A stretch of 32,849 nucleotides of DNA from CAZKRL01 sp964555295. Its GTDB lineage: Bacteria; Bacteroidota; Bacteroidia; Flavobacteriales_D; Sanyastnellaceae. How positions within the stretch are numbered: position 1 is the stretch's first letter; each line of letters begins with the position of its first letter. The notes beneath the pieces were generated by a model. The model worked only from the letters and a program-made list of their open reading frames with translations. It ran no database searches and had not been told where the DNA came from. Shown here in pieces: positions 10,001 through 18,962 of the stretch. The position numbers were made by a program, and so were the translations under genes. The stretch covers positions 1 through 32,849 of the forward strand of contig CAZKRL010000036.1 in assembly GCA_964555295.1 (NCBI GenBank), given 5' to 3'.

Positions 10001-11456
10001 CCAGAGAATCATAATTGCAGGCAACACTATCATTACATCCAAACGCACAAGAGACGCTGTATGAGGCAGATCCGTCTATGAACCAATTAACCTCAGCATC
10101 AGCGGTATCCACATTCAACACCTGAATGCAAGTCAAATCAGGATTGTTGGTGCAATTCAATGTATCCAATAGAATCACTGCAGTTAAATCCAGTGATTGA
10201 AGGTTCGCGTTGTTACATAAGATTTTGTGGAGTGTACCAGTCGCAGGTAGTTGGATTTGTTCTATGGCGGTATTGTTACAGATGACACTTGTGAGCTGTG
10301 TATTCTGTGTAAGATCCAATGTTGTCAGAGTAGAGTTGTTACATTCCAGAATTTCCAGAAGAGGATTGTTTGTGAGATTGAGCTGCTCGATGGGGTTGAA
10401 ACCGCAGAGGATTTGCCGGATTGATGCACAACCGCTAACATCCAGACTTGATAGTTGGTTGTTAAAACAACCCAAAAAAGTCAGTGATTCATTCGCGCCC
10501 AAGATGAGGCTCGTTAAAGAATCATTATTAATTACCGTGATTACTTCAAGTTTCAGATTGTGGGAAAGATCTATAACACTCACCTCTTGGTTGACGAACG
10601 ACAGAGATATAATATTCGTGAATGCTTCAATACCTGTTAAGTCTGAAATGTAAGAAGCACTGTCGAAATTCGATATGTAAAGAAGGTTAGAATAAGCCAA
10701 CGCCTCGCAGTATTGAATTTCATTATCGTTGTTCGTGTTGATCTCCAGATTCTCTAGCAACAACGCTTTGAAGACGGTGTCTGGAATATTGACCACAGAG
10801 TCGGCAGTAATACATGAGCCGTCATCACACTGCGCCGTAACATCGTAGTTACAAGCAGAGGAATTGGTGCAGCCCTGGTTAAATAAGCAACTGAAATCAT
10901 CCACCGTTGCAAATTCATTAAAGTTACAGGCCAGGGAATTAGTACATCCTTCTACGTAGGGTTGCCAGAATTGAAGGCCGAATTGATTCGCCCCTCCTTC
11001 AAAAATCCATTCTGGGAAATCAGCATTCAAAAAACTTCCCTCATCCCAAACACCAAAATCATTTGCCACACCTTCAATAAAGGAGAAATAATATGAGCTA
11101 TCACCATATTGTAAATAGTCTATGAAATGGGCAGTATCCGAACAATAGGCCGAAGCGGCATCACCCAACCAAAGGTAGCCTTCATTGATCTCCAATTGAG
11201 AATACTCAAAGAGCACCCAGCCCTGTGGAGTTAGGTTATTAAACGCATCACCGCTGATCCAATTTGTTGAAGCTAAAGTGACACTATTAGAATCATGACA
11301 GAGTATATAGCTCGAAATATCAACTGCAATTGAACCAAAATTCTTGACCTTAATTTCTTGATTTTGCAGATTTATATAAGCCACGCGTATTTGAGCGGTC
11401 AGAGAACAAGCGGAATTAAAAATCAGAAATGCGAGAATATATGTAACAGTCCTCAT
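7038..11456 (-). CDS. Giant secreted multidomain protein with Cys-rich repeats, leucine-rich block and type IX secretion signal
   Basis: A 1472-residue protein exported by Sec (signal peptide MRTVTYILAFLIFNSACSLT) and then by the type IX system. Domain order: a lamin-tail-like beta domain (about 22-165); two Cys repeats (169-216); a leucine-rich block (about 225-450) with units such as LTTLDLTQNTQLTSVICNN; a second Cys-repeat run (473-787) interrupted by a calcium-loop-like insert CEGTCVNDDDLDGICNELE; an SdrD-like domain starting FLYHDANGSNTFDAEELGLP (about 788-860); a DUF11/DUF7619-like beta domain; Ig/PKD-like domains; and a type A sorting domain (about 1400-1472) beginning KIFPNP. No catalytic motif was recognised, so adhesion or a structural surface role is likely. 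It is a single gene, convergent with comEC (16 bases apart). Confidence 0.85.
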   Translation of the reverse strand: MRTVTYILAFLIFNSACSLTAQIRVAYINLQNQEIKVKNFGSIAVDISSYILCHDSNSVTLASTNWISGDAFNNLTPQGWVLFEYSQLEINEGYLWLGDAASAYCSDTAHFIDYLQYGDSSYYFSFIEGVANDFGVWDEGSFLNADFPEWIFEGGANQFGLQFWQPYVEGCTNSLACNFNEFATVDDFSCLFNQGCTNSSACNYDVTAQCDDGSCITADSVVNIPDTVFKALLLENLEINTNNDNEIQYCEALAYSNLLYISNFDSASYISDLTGIEAFTNIISLSFVNQEVSVIDLSHNLKLEVITVINNDSLTSLILGANESLTFLGCFNNQLSSLDVSGCASIRQILCGFNPIEQLNLTNNPLLEILECNNSTLTTLDLTQNTQLTSVICNNTAIEQIQLPATGTLHKILCNNANLQSLDLTAVILLDTLNCTNNPDLTCIQVLNVDTADAEVNWFIDGSASYSVSCAFGCNDSVACNYDSLAGINDGSCIYAACLDSAACNYDALAICSDTSLCVFLPINSILDCEGTCVNDDDLDGICNELEAGCTDSTACNYSANGDTSITCYYPGCTNIFACNYSSAAACNDGSCTFDGCTDSTACNFNPFAGCDDGSCLPSGCNIIGACNYVPFFCNNNTCVFPGCTDTTACNYQSQAGCDNGSCNFPGCNVMGACNYDPLAGCNDNSCVFPGCTNSLACNYDSLAACDDGSCAFPGCNDSLACNYNDTAGCNDGSCGYYGCTIEGACNYDSLAACDDGSCVLGYCCTNPSAVNYLFPSNDSDVVCLYAPVIFLYHDANGSNTFDAEELGLPNRPVRIQTNSEDLLVYSNGSGYIQYLMAANESIDVSLSFAAGDNWTGPTNTFTIDYTDSLYLPLVLNGSGEMQFTPFTGFPSGLDCNLGYHGGVVVYNGLNEAVGVTMSLDVSALTALGYMPTTDNPFETESYEYLIGNSLIWPVTELLQPGQMRILTFNLLGPGTVSPGDSIALNYEISYTSQGNGTVDEFIVHWVEQTCVDEASDIGIIPSPVGLYEPHYVLNGTEITFFINFAYDGNPERSDSCAEGAMAYRVLTSDTVDGFSMELSSIQPIANSYQSLCSVTVEEIEEGRAVINFDFTGVNLRADTVDGYNAGYAMFSAQLLDTLAQGWVVNNQATTEFFDSTGCTCDYVYTDSTLHTIFGCEFNVPSVLQLCEGPEATLDASDPYANYYQWTIDSSSPLLSPEFSFADVAAGNYAMQLITGNELCLDTNQFELLLAETPQLINVIGDIEACEGDSVSLAIETADATDQIVWSGDIINGESFAAVASQEYTATVENEFGCTVHDTVQLIVNPIPSGAIEVVGNTYTAPDGSSWQWYLNGVIIDGANSQVFMADSTTQGEISVLVTSALGCENVIVNVTEWGMNDGFKIFPNPMRDGATLILPEGIFTLELYDMSGRIIRSAQGCRSRFTIERGSLSPGHYTLHIRDISRNFVVKLTVE
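9096..10040 (-). repeat. Main array of 24-residue (72-bp) Cys-rich repeats inside the secreted protein
   Basis: Twelve consecutive units (residues 473-787), the last one degenerate. The consensus is GCTxxxACNYxxxAxCDDGSC plus three residues, with Cys spacing C-x5-C-x7-C-x4-C-x4. Units 9 and 11 are almost identical in their second halves, which shows as a 72-bp DNA period, clearest between 9096 and 9812. Unit 2 is followed by an aspartate-rich insert. Similar Cys repeats are known from secreted Bacteroidota proteins; the function is not known to me. Confidence 0.85.
10809..10952 (-). repeat. Separate pair of the same Cys-rich repeats
   Basis: Residues 169-216 hold two further units (GCTNSLACNF and GCTNSSACNY starts) of the same 24-residue repeat. 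They are separated from the main array by the leucine-rich block, so the block looks inserted into an older continuous array, or the array has been duplicated around it. Confidence 0.75.
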
Positions 11457-11657
11457 AATTTATGGAGCTAAGGGTCAAGATAAAACATCAAAATATGGTC
11501 CCAAGGTAGTGTAAATTATAATTAAAAGCTTCCTGAATTTTTTTGAAATTACAAAACTCCGTGTCTCCAAAAGACATGATTTTATTCAAAATAAAATGTT
11601 GAGTAAAAGCTAATCGAATTATCAAAACAACACGATTAAAATTAAGAACTTAGAGCA

Positions 11658-14600
11658 ATGAAAATAACGATACCTTTTATACTCATACTGATATTCAGCT
11701 GTCATGGCCTGAATAGTCAACAAAATTCATGGCCAGAGCAAACCCTCGCCACACTGAGTTTAGAAGAAAAAATTGCTCAGCTCCTCATGATCCCGGCTTG
11801 GAGCGATCCTAACCACAACTCATATGACCACGAGAAAGTAAAAAAATATATATCTCAATATGGAATCGGAGGTATCATTTTTATGCAGGGCAGTCCTGGC
11901 CGTCAGGTTAAACTGACGAATGAATACCAGCAACTGGCAAAAATTCCATTGCTCATTGCTATGGATGCTGAATGGGGATTGGGAATGAGACTCGACTCAA
12001 CCATTGCTTACCCTCGTCAGCTTACAATTGGAGCCTGCACCGATGATAGTCTTACCTATTATTTCGGACGTGAATTAGCGCGACAATTAAAACGCATTGG
12101 CGTACATGTATCCTTTTCGCCTGTTGTAGATATAAACAACAACTGTAAAAATCCCGTCATTTCCAACAGATCATTTGGTGAACCTAAAGATTGGGTAGCC
12201 TCTCAATCGCTAATGTATATGAATGGCCTGCAGGACCATGGTGTACTGGCTTGTGCCAAACATTTTCCAGGTCATGGAGATACCGAGGTTGACTCTCATA
12301 AAGATTTGCCTGTAATTCCACATAATCGCGTTAGAATTGATAGTCTAGAACTTTATCCCTATCGCCATCTCATCCGCCATGGCCTAGGATCTATTATGAC
12401 AGGTCATCTTAATGTACCCGCATGGGATAGCCAGTCAAATCTTCCAGCAACCTTATCAGAAAATCTAATAAACGGTCTTCTTCGAACTGAACTCGGCTTC
12501 AACGGTCTCGTTTTCACCGATGCAATGAATATGCAAGGTGTCGCGAAACATTTCAAGACCGGAGAGATGGATATGCTCGCCATCAAAGCCGGCAATGACA
12601 TCATACTATTCCCATCGGATGTGGAAAAAGCAATAGCCGAAATCAAAGCCGCAGTCCTTTCAGGAAAAATCAGTATTGAAAGCATCGACAACCACTGCCT
12701 CCGTGTTCTGAATGCAAAATATTGGTCAGGCGCATGGAAACGCGAAAAGATTAAGTCGATTAAAGTAACCGAAGAACTAAATACATCCGACGCGCTCACC
12801 TTAAGAAGAAATATAATTGAGTCCTCCATTACCCTTATTCGCAACAATGACAACATGTTACCAATTACATCAAGTAGTTCTCAGAACGTAATAGTGAGTA
12901 TTGGCGGCACAGCTGAAAATGATTTTTCCAAAACCATCGAACACTATACCTCATGCCGAAAAATAGCCGCGAACAAAACCCCAGATATTTCCCTGAAAAA
13001 TGATATACTCAAAGGAGTTGACGATAGCTCATCTATCATCTTTGCGATTATGTCTACCAGCAATAAAGTAGGAGGGAATTTCGGGATTTCGGATGAAGCC
13101 GCTCAACTTATTAATTCAGTTGCAGAAAAACACCCCGTTTCGGTAGCCCTCTTCGCCAACCCATATGCGCTAGGATCAATGAACCTCTCAGATAACGTGA
13201 AGTCAATAGTAGTATGCTACCAAGACGATGCAATGACTCATGTTGCCGCAGGTGAAATCATCGTTGGTGCTTTACCTGCAGTTGGCGCTTTACCTGTAAA
13301 TGCTTGTTCTGATTTCCCTATGACGATGCGACTTGTCACTAAAGGTGGAGATAAAATTCGATGGCCTTTAAGCGCAGAGGCATATAATTCATCGTTACGA
13401 AGTAGTAATGGTTCAATTCGACTCCATGGTCCAGCAGGAGCTTATGAAGAGGATATGATGGAAGATGGCAAAGTTTCTCGGTCACTTATCGTTGCCAATT
13501 CAGTTGAAAAAATAGATGAGATAGCGCAAAGTGGCATCAATAGTAAAGCATACCCTGGTTGTAGAGTAATGATAATTAAAGACGCTGAAGTCGTTTATGA
13601 CAAAAGCTTTGGTCATACCGACTACGATCGAAAAACCAAGGTAAATTCACAAACAGTATATGACTTAGCATCCATCACAAAGATTGTTTCAAGCACCTCT
13701 GCAATGATGAAACTATGCGACATGGGGCTTGTAGACATGGAGAAAAATCTAAGTGATTATTTAAATCTTCCCAGTGAATCACCCTACGCTAAAGTTAGTC
13801 TCAAAAGCATGATGTCCCATTGTGCTGGATTTACACCTTGGATTCCATTTTACACTAAAACACTCATTAGTGGCCAGCTCAATCCAAATTTTTACAAAAC
13901 ATCAGCTGCTGCAGGCTATAACACGCAAGTAGCAGAATCAATTTTCATAAGCGACAGCTATAAAGATGAAATATTCAATGAGATATTAGCAACTCCCATT
14001 TCAACTGAAAGGAATTATAAGTACTCTGATTTAGGATATTATTTCATTCAAAAAATGGTTGAAAAATTATCCGGATCAACCCTCGATAAATTCGTGTCCG
14101 ACAACTTCTATACTCCCATGGGCCTAAGCAGTATGGGCTATACACCTCTTAAGAGAATACCCAAAAATATGATTGCACCAACAGAAAATGATCAAACATT
14201 CAGACATCAGCTTCTGAGGGGCTATGTTCATGACCAAGGTGCAGCTATGATGGGAGGAGTTGCCGGACACGCTGGTGTTTTCAGCAATGCTCAAGACCTT
14301 GCCATCATGATGCAAATGCTGATGCAAGGAGGCGCATATGGCGGAAAGCGCTATATCAATGAGGAAACCATTCAGCTTTTTAATACGAGACATTTCCCAA
14401 ATAACCGAAGAGGACTGGGGTTTGATAAACCTGTTTTGCAAGGTGGCGGAGGATCCGCTTGCAGAGAAGCCAGCGGTAATAGTTTCGGTCACACGGGTTT
14501 CACAGGAACAATGGCATGGGCGGATCCAGAATCTGGGCTCGTGTTTGTTTTTCTCAGCAATCGCGTTAACCCTGATGCCGACAATAAAAAGCTACAAGAT

Positions 14601-14660
14601 TTGAATATTCGCACTATGATTCAAGCTGAGGCCTATAAAGTTTGGGGGAATAGAAAATAA
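11658..14660 (+). CDS. GH3 beta-N-acetylglucosaminidase fused to a serine beta-lactamase-like domain
   Basis: A 1000-residue exported enzyme. The N-terminal GH3 domain (about 25-360) has the NagZ-type loop KHFPGHGDTEVDSH at 201-214, where Asp212-Ser213-His214 is the expected catalytic dyad, and the nucleophile Asp288 in FTDAM. A GH3 C-terminal alpha/beta domain follows (about 380-560). The C-terminal part (about 615-1000) is a class C beta-lactamase/penicillin-binding-like serine hydrolase with SITK at 672-675, YSD at 789-791 and HTG at 945-947. All catalytic residues look intact in both halves. It probably cleaves muropeptide sugars and a peptide or ester bond in peptidoglycan fragments. The N-terminus is a signal peptide; the FSC at 13-15 is only a weak lipobox. 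This fusion is known in Bacteroidota genomes. Confidence 0.92.
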   Translation: MKITIPFILILIFSCHGLNSQQNSWPEQTLATLSLEEKIAQLLMIPAWSDPNHNSYDHEKVKKYISQYGIGGIIFMQGSPGRQVKLTNEYQQLAKIPLLIAMDAEWGLGMRLDSTIAYPRQLTIGACTDDSLTYYFGRELARQLKRIGVHVSFSPVVDINNNCKNPVISNRSFGEPKDWVASQSLMYMNGLQDHGVLACAKHFPGHGDTEVDSHKDLPVIPHNRVRIDSLELYPYRHLIRHGLGSIMTGHLNVPAWDSQSNLPATLSENLINGLLRTELGFNGLVFTDAMNMQGVAKHFKTGEMDMLAIKAGNDIILFPSDVEKAIAEIKAAVLSGKISIESIDNHCLRVLNAKYWSGAWKREKIKSIKVTEELNTSDALTLRRNIIESSITLIRNNDNMLPITSSSSQNVIVSIGGTAENDFSKTIEHYTSCRKIAANKTPDISLKNDILKGVDDSSSIIFAIMSTSNKVGGNFGISDEAAQLINSVAEKHPVSVALFANPYALGSMNLSDNVKSIVVCYQDDAMTHVAAGEIIVGALPAVGALPVNACSDFPMTMRLVTKGGDKIRWPLSAEAYNSSLRSSNGSIRLHGPAGAYEEDMMEDGKVSRSLIVANSVEKIDEIAQSGINSKAYPGCRVMIIKDAEVVYDKSFGHTDYDRKTKVNSQTVYDLASITKIVSSTSAMMKLCDMGLVDMEKNLSDYLNLPSESPYAKVSLKSMMSHCAGFTPWIPFYTKTLISGQLNPNFYKTSAAAGYNTQVAESIFISDSYKDEIFNEILATPISTERNYKYSDLGYYFIQKMVEKLSGSTLDKFVSDNFYTPMGLSSMGYTPLKRIPKNMIAPTENDQTFRHQLLRGYVHDQGAAMMGGVAGHAGVFSNAQDLAIMMQMLMQGGAYGGKRYINEETIQLFNTRHFPNNRRGLGFDKPVLQGGGGSACREASGNSFGHTGFTGTMAWADPESGLVFVFLSNRVNPDADNKKLQDLNIRTMIQAEAYKVWGNRK

Positions 14661-14691
14661 AATATTTAATTACTGGAAACAATTTTCAAGG

Positions 14692-15462
14692 TCACAATTT
14701 CTTATCTCCAATAGCCAGATTTGTGAAATCAATATTATGGGAGATAGCGACTTGCAGGGTATGATTTCGTTCGGCCTTGATGCCATCTGACTTTATTACA
14801 TATTGATTCAAATAGCCTAATTGCAAACTGAATTTTGAATTGTATTTATAGCCAACTGCTGCATATAGTCGGTTTTGATCTAATACATTCTTCGCAATGT
14901 TCTGACCGAATCCAAGAAATACTTCGTCGTAAAGTGAGATGAATAAGGTGTTGTCCAACATCTCTCTTCTATTGATTGGTATGTTGGCCATCAATCGATA
15001 CCGTGCTCGATTTTTGTTGACGAATCCGCCTAGTGAGTCGGTGTTCTCGGTATTCTTTAGCCAATTTTCAAGCCATCGTTGCTCAAGCCTATAGCGATGT
15101 TGGATATCAACCCTGCCCACTTTAGATTTTGTAATGAATTGCTCCCAGATGCGATGCTCAACAAATGGATGTGATACAGCTTGATCTCCATAAGCGAAAG
15201 ATTCAATCCATGCATAGCCAATTGTATACTGCCCGCCATTCTTTGCGTAATAATCAACACCCAACCTCACTAGCGACTGCTGCCAATGTTCCATGAAGTC
15301 AGCTCTACGCCATTGATATTCAGTATGAAGACCAAAGTGCTCATTGATACGGTGATTACCGAAATACATCAACCACGAATGGCTCTGGGTTGAAATTTGT
15401 TTTTGTGCCACACAAAAACAATTTTCTAACATAATCATTAGGACCAAGAAAAATCGTCGCAT
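14692..15462 (-). CDS. DUF2490 outer-membrane beta-barrel protein, last gene of the DAB operon
   Basis: A 256-residue protein with a signal peptide (MRRFFLVLMIMLENCFCVAQ) and alternating beta-strand pattern rich in Tyr, Trp and Arg. The segments SWLMYFGNHRINEHFGLHTE, EHRIWEQFI, HRYRLEQRW and RARYRLMANIP are typical of the DUF2490 family, predicted outer-membrane barrels. It starts 7 bases after sulP, so it is almost certainly co-transcribed with the carbon-uptake genes. Its role is unknown; an outer-membrane pore or surface component serving the transporters is an inference from position only. Confidence 0.8.
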   Translation of the reverse strand: MRRFFLVLMIMLENCFCVAQKQISTQSHSWLMYFGNHRINEHFGLHTEYQWRRADFMEHWQQSLVRLGVDYYAKNGGQYTIGYAWIESFAYGDQAVSHPFVEHRIWEQFITKSKVGRVDIQHRYRLEQRWLENWLKNTENTDSLGGFVNKNRARYRLMANIPINRREMLDNTLFISLYDEVFLGFGQNIAKNVLDQNRLYAAVGYKYNSKFSLQLGYLNQYVIKSDGIKAERNHTLQVAISHNIDFTNLAIGDKKL

Positions 15463-15469
15463 GATACTG

Positions 15470-17068
15470 TTATTGTTTTTCGATTTTATTCAGAGGTTTT
15501 TTAATTATAGTAATTTTTTTATTCCTCGCCGATAAATCATCCTGTAACTGAAGAATCAATTCATGCGCTGTATGGTCTATATAAGAACATTGGGAAATAT
15601 CCAATGTAATATCCTCTTCAGTAGAATCCATCAATTGCCGTTTCAATCTACTAATATTCGTAAAAACCAGAGAACTCCTAACTATATATTGTCCATTATC
15701 ATAGGTATATCTCACTTTTATTAATTCCATAATACTAATACCTCTCAACCACAAGTAGAGCAATTTCAATACAACACCGGCCAATATTCCAATCATTATA
15801 TCTGTCATTAGAGTCACAATAATAACTGAGAGAAAAAAGAAAAATTGATCATTGCCTGTTCTTGCCATAATTCCGAACTCGCGCGGATGGGCAAGTTTCC
15901 AGCCTACACCAATTAACATGGCTGCTAGTGCTGCCTTGGGTATGAGATCACTAAACGATACCTCGAAAACGAGGAATAACAAAATGAAAATCCCGTGAAA
16001 AAAATTCGACCAGCGAGTCCTTGCACCGTTAGTAATATTCGCACTTGATCTAGCTACTTCACTAATCATTGGCAACCCACCAATGATACCCGATATGATA
16101 TTTCCAGCCCCGATGGCTATAATATCTCTATTAGAATCCGACTTCCTTTTCCATGGGTCTTTTGCGTCCATAGCACGAACTGTTAATAGTGATTCCAAGG
16201 TGCCCACGACGGTAAACATCAGTACATATTTCCAAAAGCTCAACGTCCATAGACAGCCGTCAAATGACACGTTGATATCAATGATAGTTGATAGTTCTTG
16301 ATTAAAATTTAGCAAAGGTGAAAACGAAGGATGAATAATGTTTCCCTCCGCATCGGTAATTGCAGGAGTATTCCTAATGTCGAATAATTGCACCATGAAA
16401 ATCGCCAACGCCAAAACCACTAATGCCGATGGAATACGTCGCAAAAAACCTATGCGGATATATGGCCATACGAATATTATAGTAAGTGAAATGAATCCAA
16501 TTAAAGCTACATGACCATGAACCAAACCGGTTTTTACTGTATTTCCAACTTCCAATAATAGCTGTAGTGGTTCCTGAATCAAAGATCCATCAGTGTTTTT
16601 AGGAGTAATTCCAAATAAGGTATGTACCTGCTTACTAATAATGATTATTCCAATCGCAGCTAACATTCCGTGGACTAAAGAATGTGGTATATAATCGGTA
16701 AAGGACACTAACTTTAGAAGACCTAAAACCATCTGAATAACACCCACCACAACAATACAACCCAAAGTAAGCTTCCAACCAAGCAATAGATCTCCCTGTC
16801 CTAATTCAGCAACAGCTCCCGCTACTATGACGATAAGTCCTGCAGCCGGACCTTTAATAGTAAGCGGTGAGCCCGCAAGCAGACTCACCACCACCCCACC
16901 TACCATGGCAGTTACCAAACCATAAACCGCCGGGAAATCCGACGCCTGAGCTATGCCTAAACTCAATGGCAAGGCCAGAAGAAAAACCAGAAAACCCGAT
17001 AAGGCATCAGAACTGAAATTTTGTTTAAGTCCTGCTAGGCCATCAATAGGGATTTTATTTTGTTTCAT
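15470..17068 (-). CDS. SulP-family anion transporter with STAS domain, candidate bicarbonate carrier
   Basis: A 532-residue SLC26/SulP carrier. The membrane part (about 20-420) holds the family signatures FLVFLLALPLSLGIAQASD and LLAGSPLTIKGPAAGLIVI. The C-terminal STAS domain (about 435-532) contains LDISQCSYIDHTAHELI. SulP proteins carry sulfate, bicarbonate (BicA type) or organic anions. Position 21 bases after dabB points to bicarbonate, but sequence alone does not prove it. The gene is the fourth of five in the leftward operon. Confidence 0.92.
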   Translation of the reverse strand: MKQNKIPIDGLAGLKQNFSSDALSGFLVFLLALPLSLGIAQASDFPAVYGLVTAMVGGVVVSLLAGSPLTIKGPAAGLIVIVAGAVAELGQGDLLLGWKLTLGCIVVVGVIQMVLGLLKLVSFTDYIPHSLVHGMLAAIGIIIISKQVHTLFGITPKNTDGSLIQEPLQLLLEVGNTVKTGLVHGHVALIGFISLTIIFVWPYIRIGFLRRIPSALVVLALAIFMVQLFDIRNTPAITDAEGNIIHPSFSPLLNFNQELSTIIDINVSFDGCLWTLSFWKYVLMFTVVGTLESLLTVRAMDAKDPWKRKSDSNRDIIAIGAGNIISGIIGGLPMISEVARSSANITNGARTRWSNFFHGIFILLFLVFEVSFSDLIPKAALAAMLIGVGWKLAHPREFGIMARTGNDQFFFFLSVIIVTLMTDIMIGILAGVVLKLLYLWLRGISIMELIKVRYTYDNGQYIVRSSLVFTNISRLKRQLMDSTEEDITLDISQCSYIDHTAHELILQLQDDLSARNKKITIIKKPLNKIEKQ

Positions 17069-17089
17069 AAGAATTATGTTATTCGGTTT

Positions 17090-18961
17090 TTATGACGAGC
17101 GATAAGATGAATCAAAAATGCTATGTGCGTCTGAACCCATACAAATGCGGGCATAAAGACGCATTAACGCAAGGCCATCCACAATAAACGAAAACGAAAC
17201 GGCTAGTGCGAGCATGAATTGGTGTTCATGAATATGACTCATAATCATGTCCTCACCAATAAACGATGGCGTAATGGGAAAACCCGCAACGGCAAGTGAA
17301 CAAAGAAGCAATACGAAAGAAGCAATTGGAAATTCTTTCGATAATCCATGAAAGCGATTGAGATCCAACCGGTGGTTTTTTTTCTTGAAATATTGCAATA
17401 CAAAATGGCCCACCAATCCACTGAACAAAATACCACCGAGGTAAATAATGTCATGGGTAAAATCATAATGCTCATTAAATGAAACTGCAGTGCTCACCCA
17501 AAGGTGATTGGTAACTACCAACCACCACGCAAAGTGCACGCGATGCCTTTCCGTAAATGCTTTTAATACCAGTATCAATCCCGCAAGGGCAAATAATATT
17601 GCGAAAATTTCTTTGTGATCCTCGGTAAAAATGGCCGCTTTCCATCTAAGGATTAAAGCGATTAGAATAAATGATACCAGCATGCTTATACCCCACGTAG
17701 ATTTAATCCTATCCATGGACTTCCCGATTTTTTTCAGCGGAATCCAACAATATCGATAAAGGAAATTATCGAGATTGTACTCCTTCAGACTGAGAACGTA
17801 TAATGTGTTTCCCCATCTTACAGGTAAGCGATCCTCGATGGAATAGTCATTGGGCGAATAATTGAAGAATTGCTCTCTGATAAGATAGCTCACCACCGAC
17901 GGTGAAACCAACAATTGATACGTTCGCAAAAATGCATTGCCCGCAAAATGTATCAAAGCCAATGTGGTCCAACCCAATGACACTTCTAAAAACATGATTC
18001 CTATTTGGGAAGCACTCGCATATGCAATCTGACTTTTAATGGTAGGTTGCACCCGAGCTATACCACTAGCAATGAATGCAGTTATTACGCCCGTTATTCC
18101 TATGAGCCATCTCACCACATATTGATTCTCCCACAATGGAAATGTCCGTAATAACAAATAAACGCCCAAATGCACACTCAATGATCCATAGAAAATGGCA
18201 CTGGAGGGTGTTGGCCCTTCCATCGCTCTAGGAAGCCAGCTGGTAAAAGGAAATTGAGCCGATTTCGCTGCTGCCGTGCCCAGCAAAGTGACACCGATAA
18301 TTACACCAATGACTGAATGCTCATTGAGATGCGCTTGAACAGACGCCATATCCAACAAATTGCCAAATATTACTGCCTCGCTCCATAGATGGTGACTCAA
18401 CCACATTGCCATGATAATACCCACATCACCTAAACGATAAATAGAGAAAACCTTGACTGCATTTTTTACTGGCAGATATCGATCACGGTAAAAGGCAATG
18501 AGCAAAAATGAACTGAGTCCAAGAAATTCCCAACCAATACATAGCGTCTCAAAATTGCCGGCAAGCACAGCTGTATTATAACCACAAAAAAAGAAAAGCA
18601 ACGTGTTGAAAAACCGTTTATACCCCGATTCTCGGTGCATGTAATATCGGCTGTATCGAGCTACTAATAAGGTGAGAAAAGAACCGACAATGAGAAATAC
18701 AGCTGTTATTTTATCGAAATAAAAATCAATAAAAAATTCGAAGTGCTCAGATTTTATAATTGTCAGATCTTTCTCATCAAGATGGCTGGGAGCGAAAAAA
18801 AGCCAGTTGAGAATGAATAAAGAGCTCGATAAAAAATGGATTAAAACAGTTCCAAATGCAAAGCTCGCCATAATTTTCTCTGATCTTCTTGGTATGATGA
18901 GAGAAACCAAAAATGCCAAAAGTGGCAGTATCACCAAAATGTAAAGTGTTCCCTGAATCAT
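17090..18961 (-). CDS. dabB: DabB, NuoL-like membrane subunit of the DAB inorganic-carbon pump
   Basis: A 623-residue polytopic protein related to the NuoL/MrpA antiporter-like subunits. The ion-path residues of the family are present: Glu145 in WEFLGLSSFLLIAFY and Lys233 in AAKSAQFPFTSWLPRAMEGP, followed by TPSSA. It starts 1 base after the dabA stop, so the two are tightly coupled, and no other complex I genes are nearby. DabB passes protons or sodium to energise DabA. An nuoL label would be wrong here because of this partner. Confidence 0.93.
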   Translation of the reverse strand: MIQGTLYILVILPLLAFLVSLIIPRRSEKIMASFAFGTVLIHFLSSSLFILNWLFFAPSHLDEKDLTIIKSEHFEFFIDFYFDKITAVFLIVGSFLTLLVARYSRYYMHRESGYKRFFNTLLFFFCGYNTAVLAGNFETLCIGWEFLGLSSFLLIAFYRDRYLPVKNAVKVFSIYRLGDVGIIMAMWLSHHLWSEAVIFGNLLDMASVQAHLNEHSVIGVIIGVTLLGTAAAKSAQFPFTSWLPRAMEGPTPSSAIFYGSLSVHLGVYLLLRTFPLWENQYVVRWLIGITGVITAFIASGIARVQPTIKSQIAYASASQIGIMFLEVSLGWTTLALIHFAGNAFLRTYQLLVSPSVVSYLIREQFFNYSPNDYSIEDRLPVRWGNTLYVLSLKEYNLDNFLYRYCWIPLKKIGKSMDRIKSTWGISMLVSFILIALILRWKAAIFTEDHKEIFAILFALAGLILVLKAFTERHRVHFAWWLVVTNHLWVSTAVSFNEHYDFTHDIIYLGGILFSGLVGHFVLQYFKKKNHRLDLNRFHGLSKEFPIASFVLLLCSLAVAGFPITPSFIGEDMIMSHIHEHQFMLALAVSFSFIVDGLALMRLYARICMGSDAHSIFDSSYRSS

Positions 18962-18962
18962 A

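Noticed and set aside
9096..10040. Possible CRISPR array because of the regular repeats
   Set aside because: The period is a coding 72-bp unit with no repeat/spacer alternation, and the units diverge as protein repeats do.
13262..13300. Apparent short tandem repeat (GCTTTACCTG twice, 18 bases apart) in the GH3 gene
   Set aside because: It encodes GALPAVGALP, close to the normal end of GH3 C-terminal domains in this phylum, so it is probably chance similarity and not a duplication.
17090..18961. Assignment as NuoL of respiratory complex I
   Set aside because: No other nuo genes are adjacent and the gene is coupled to dabA, so DabB is the right name.
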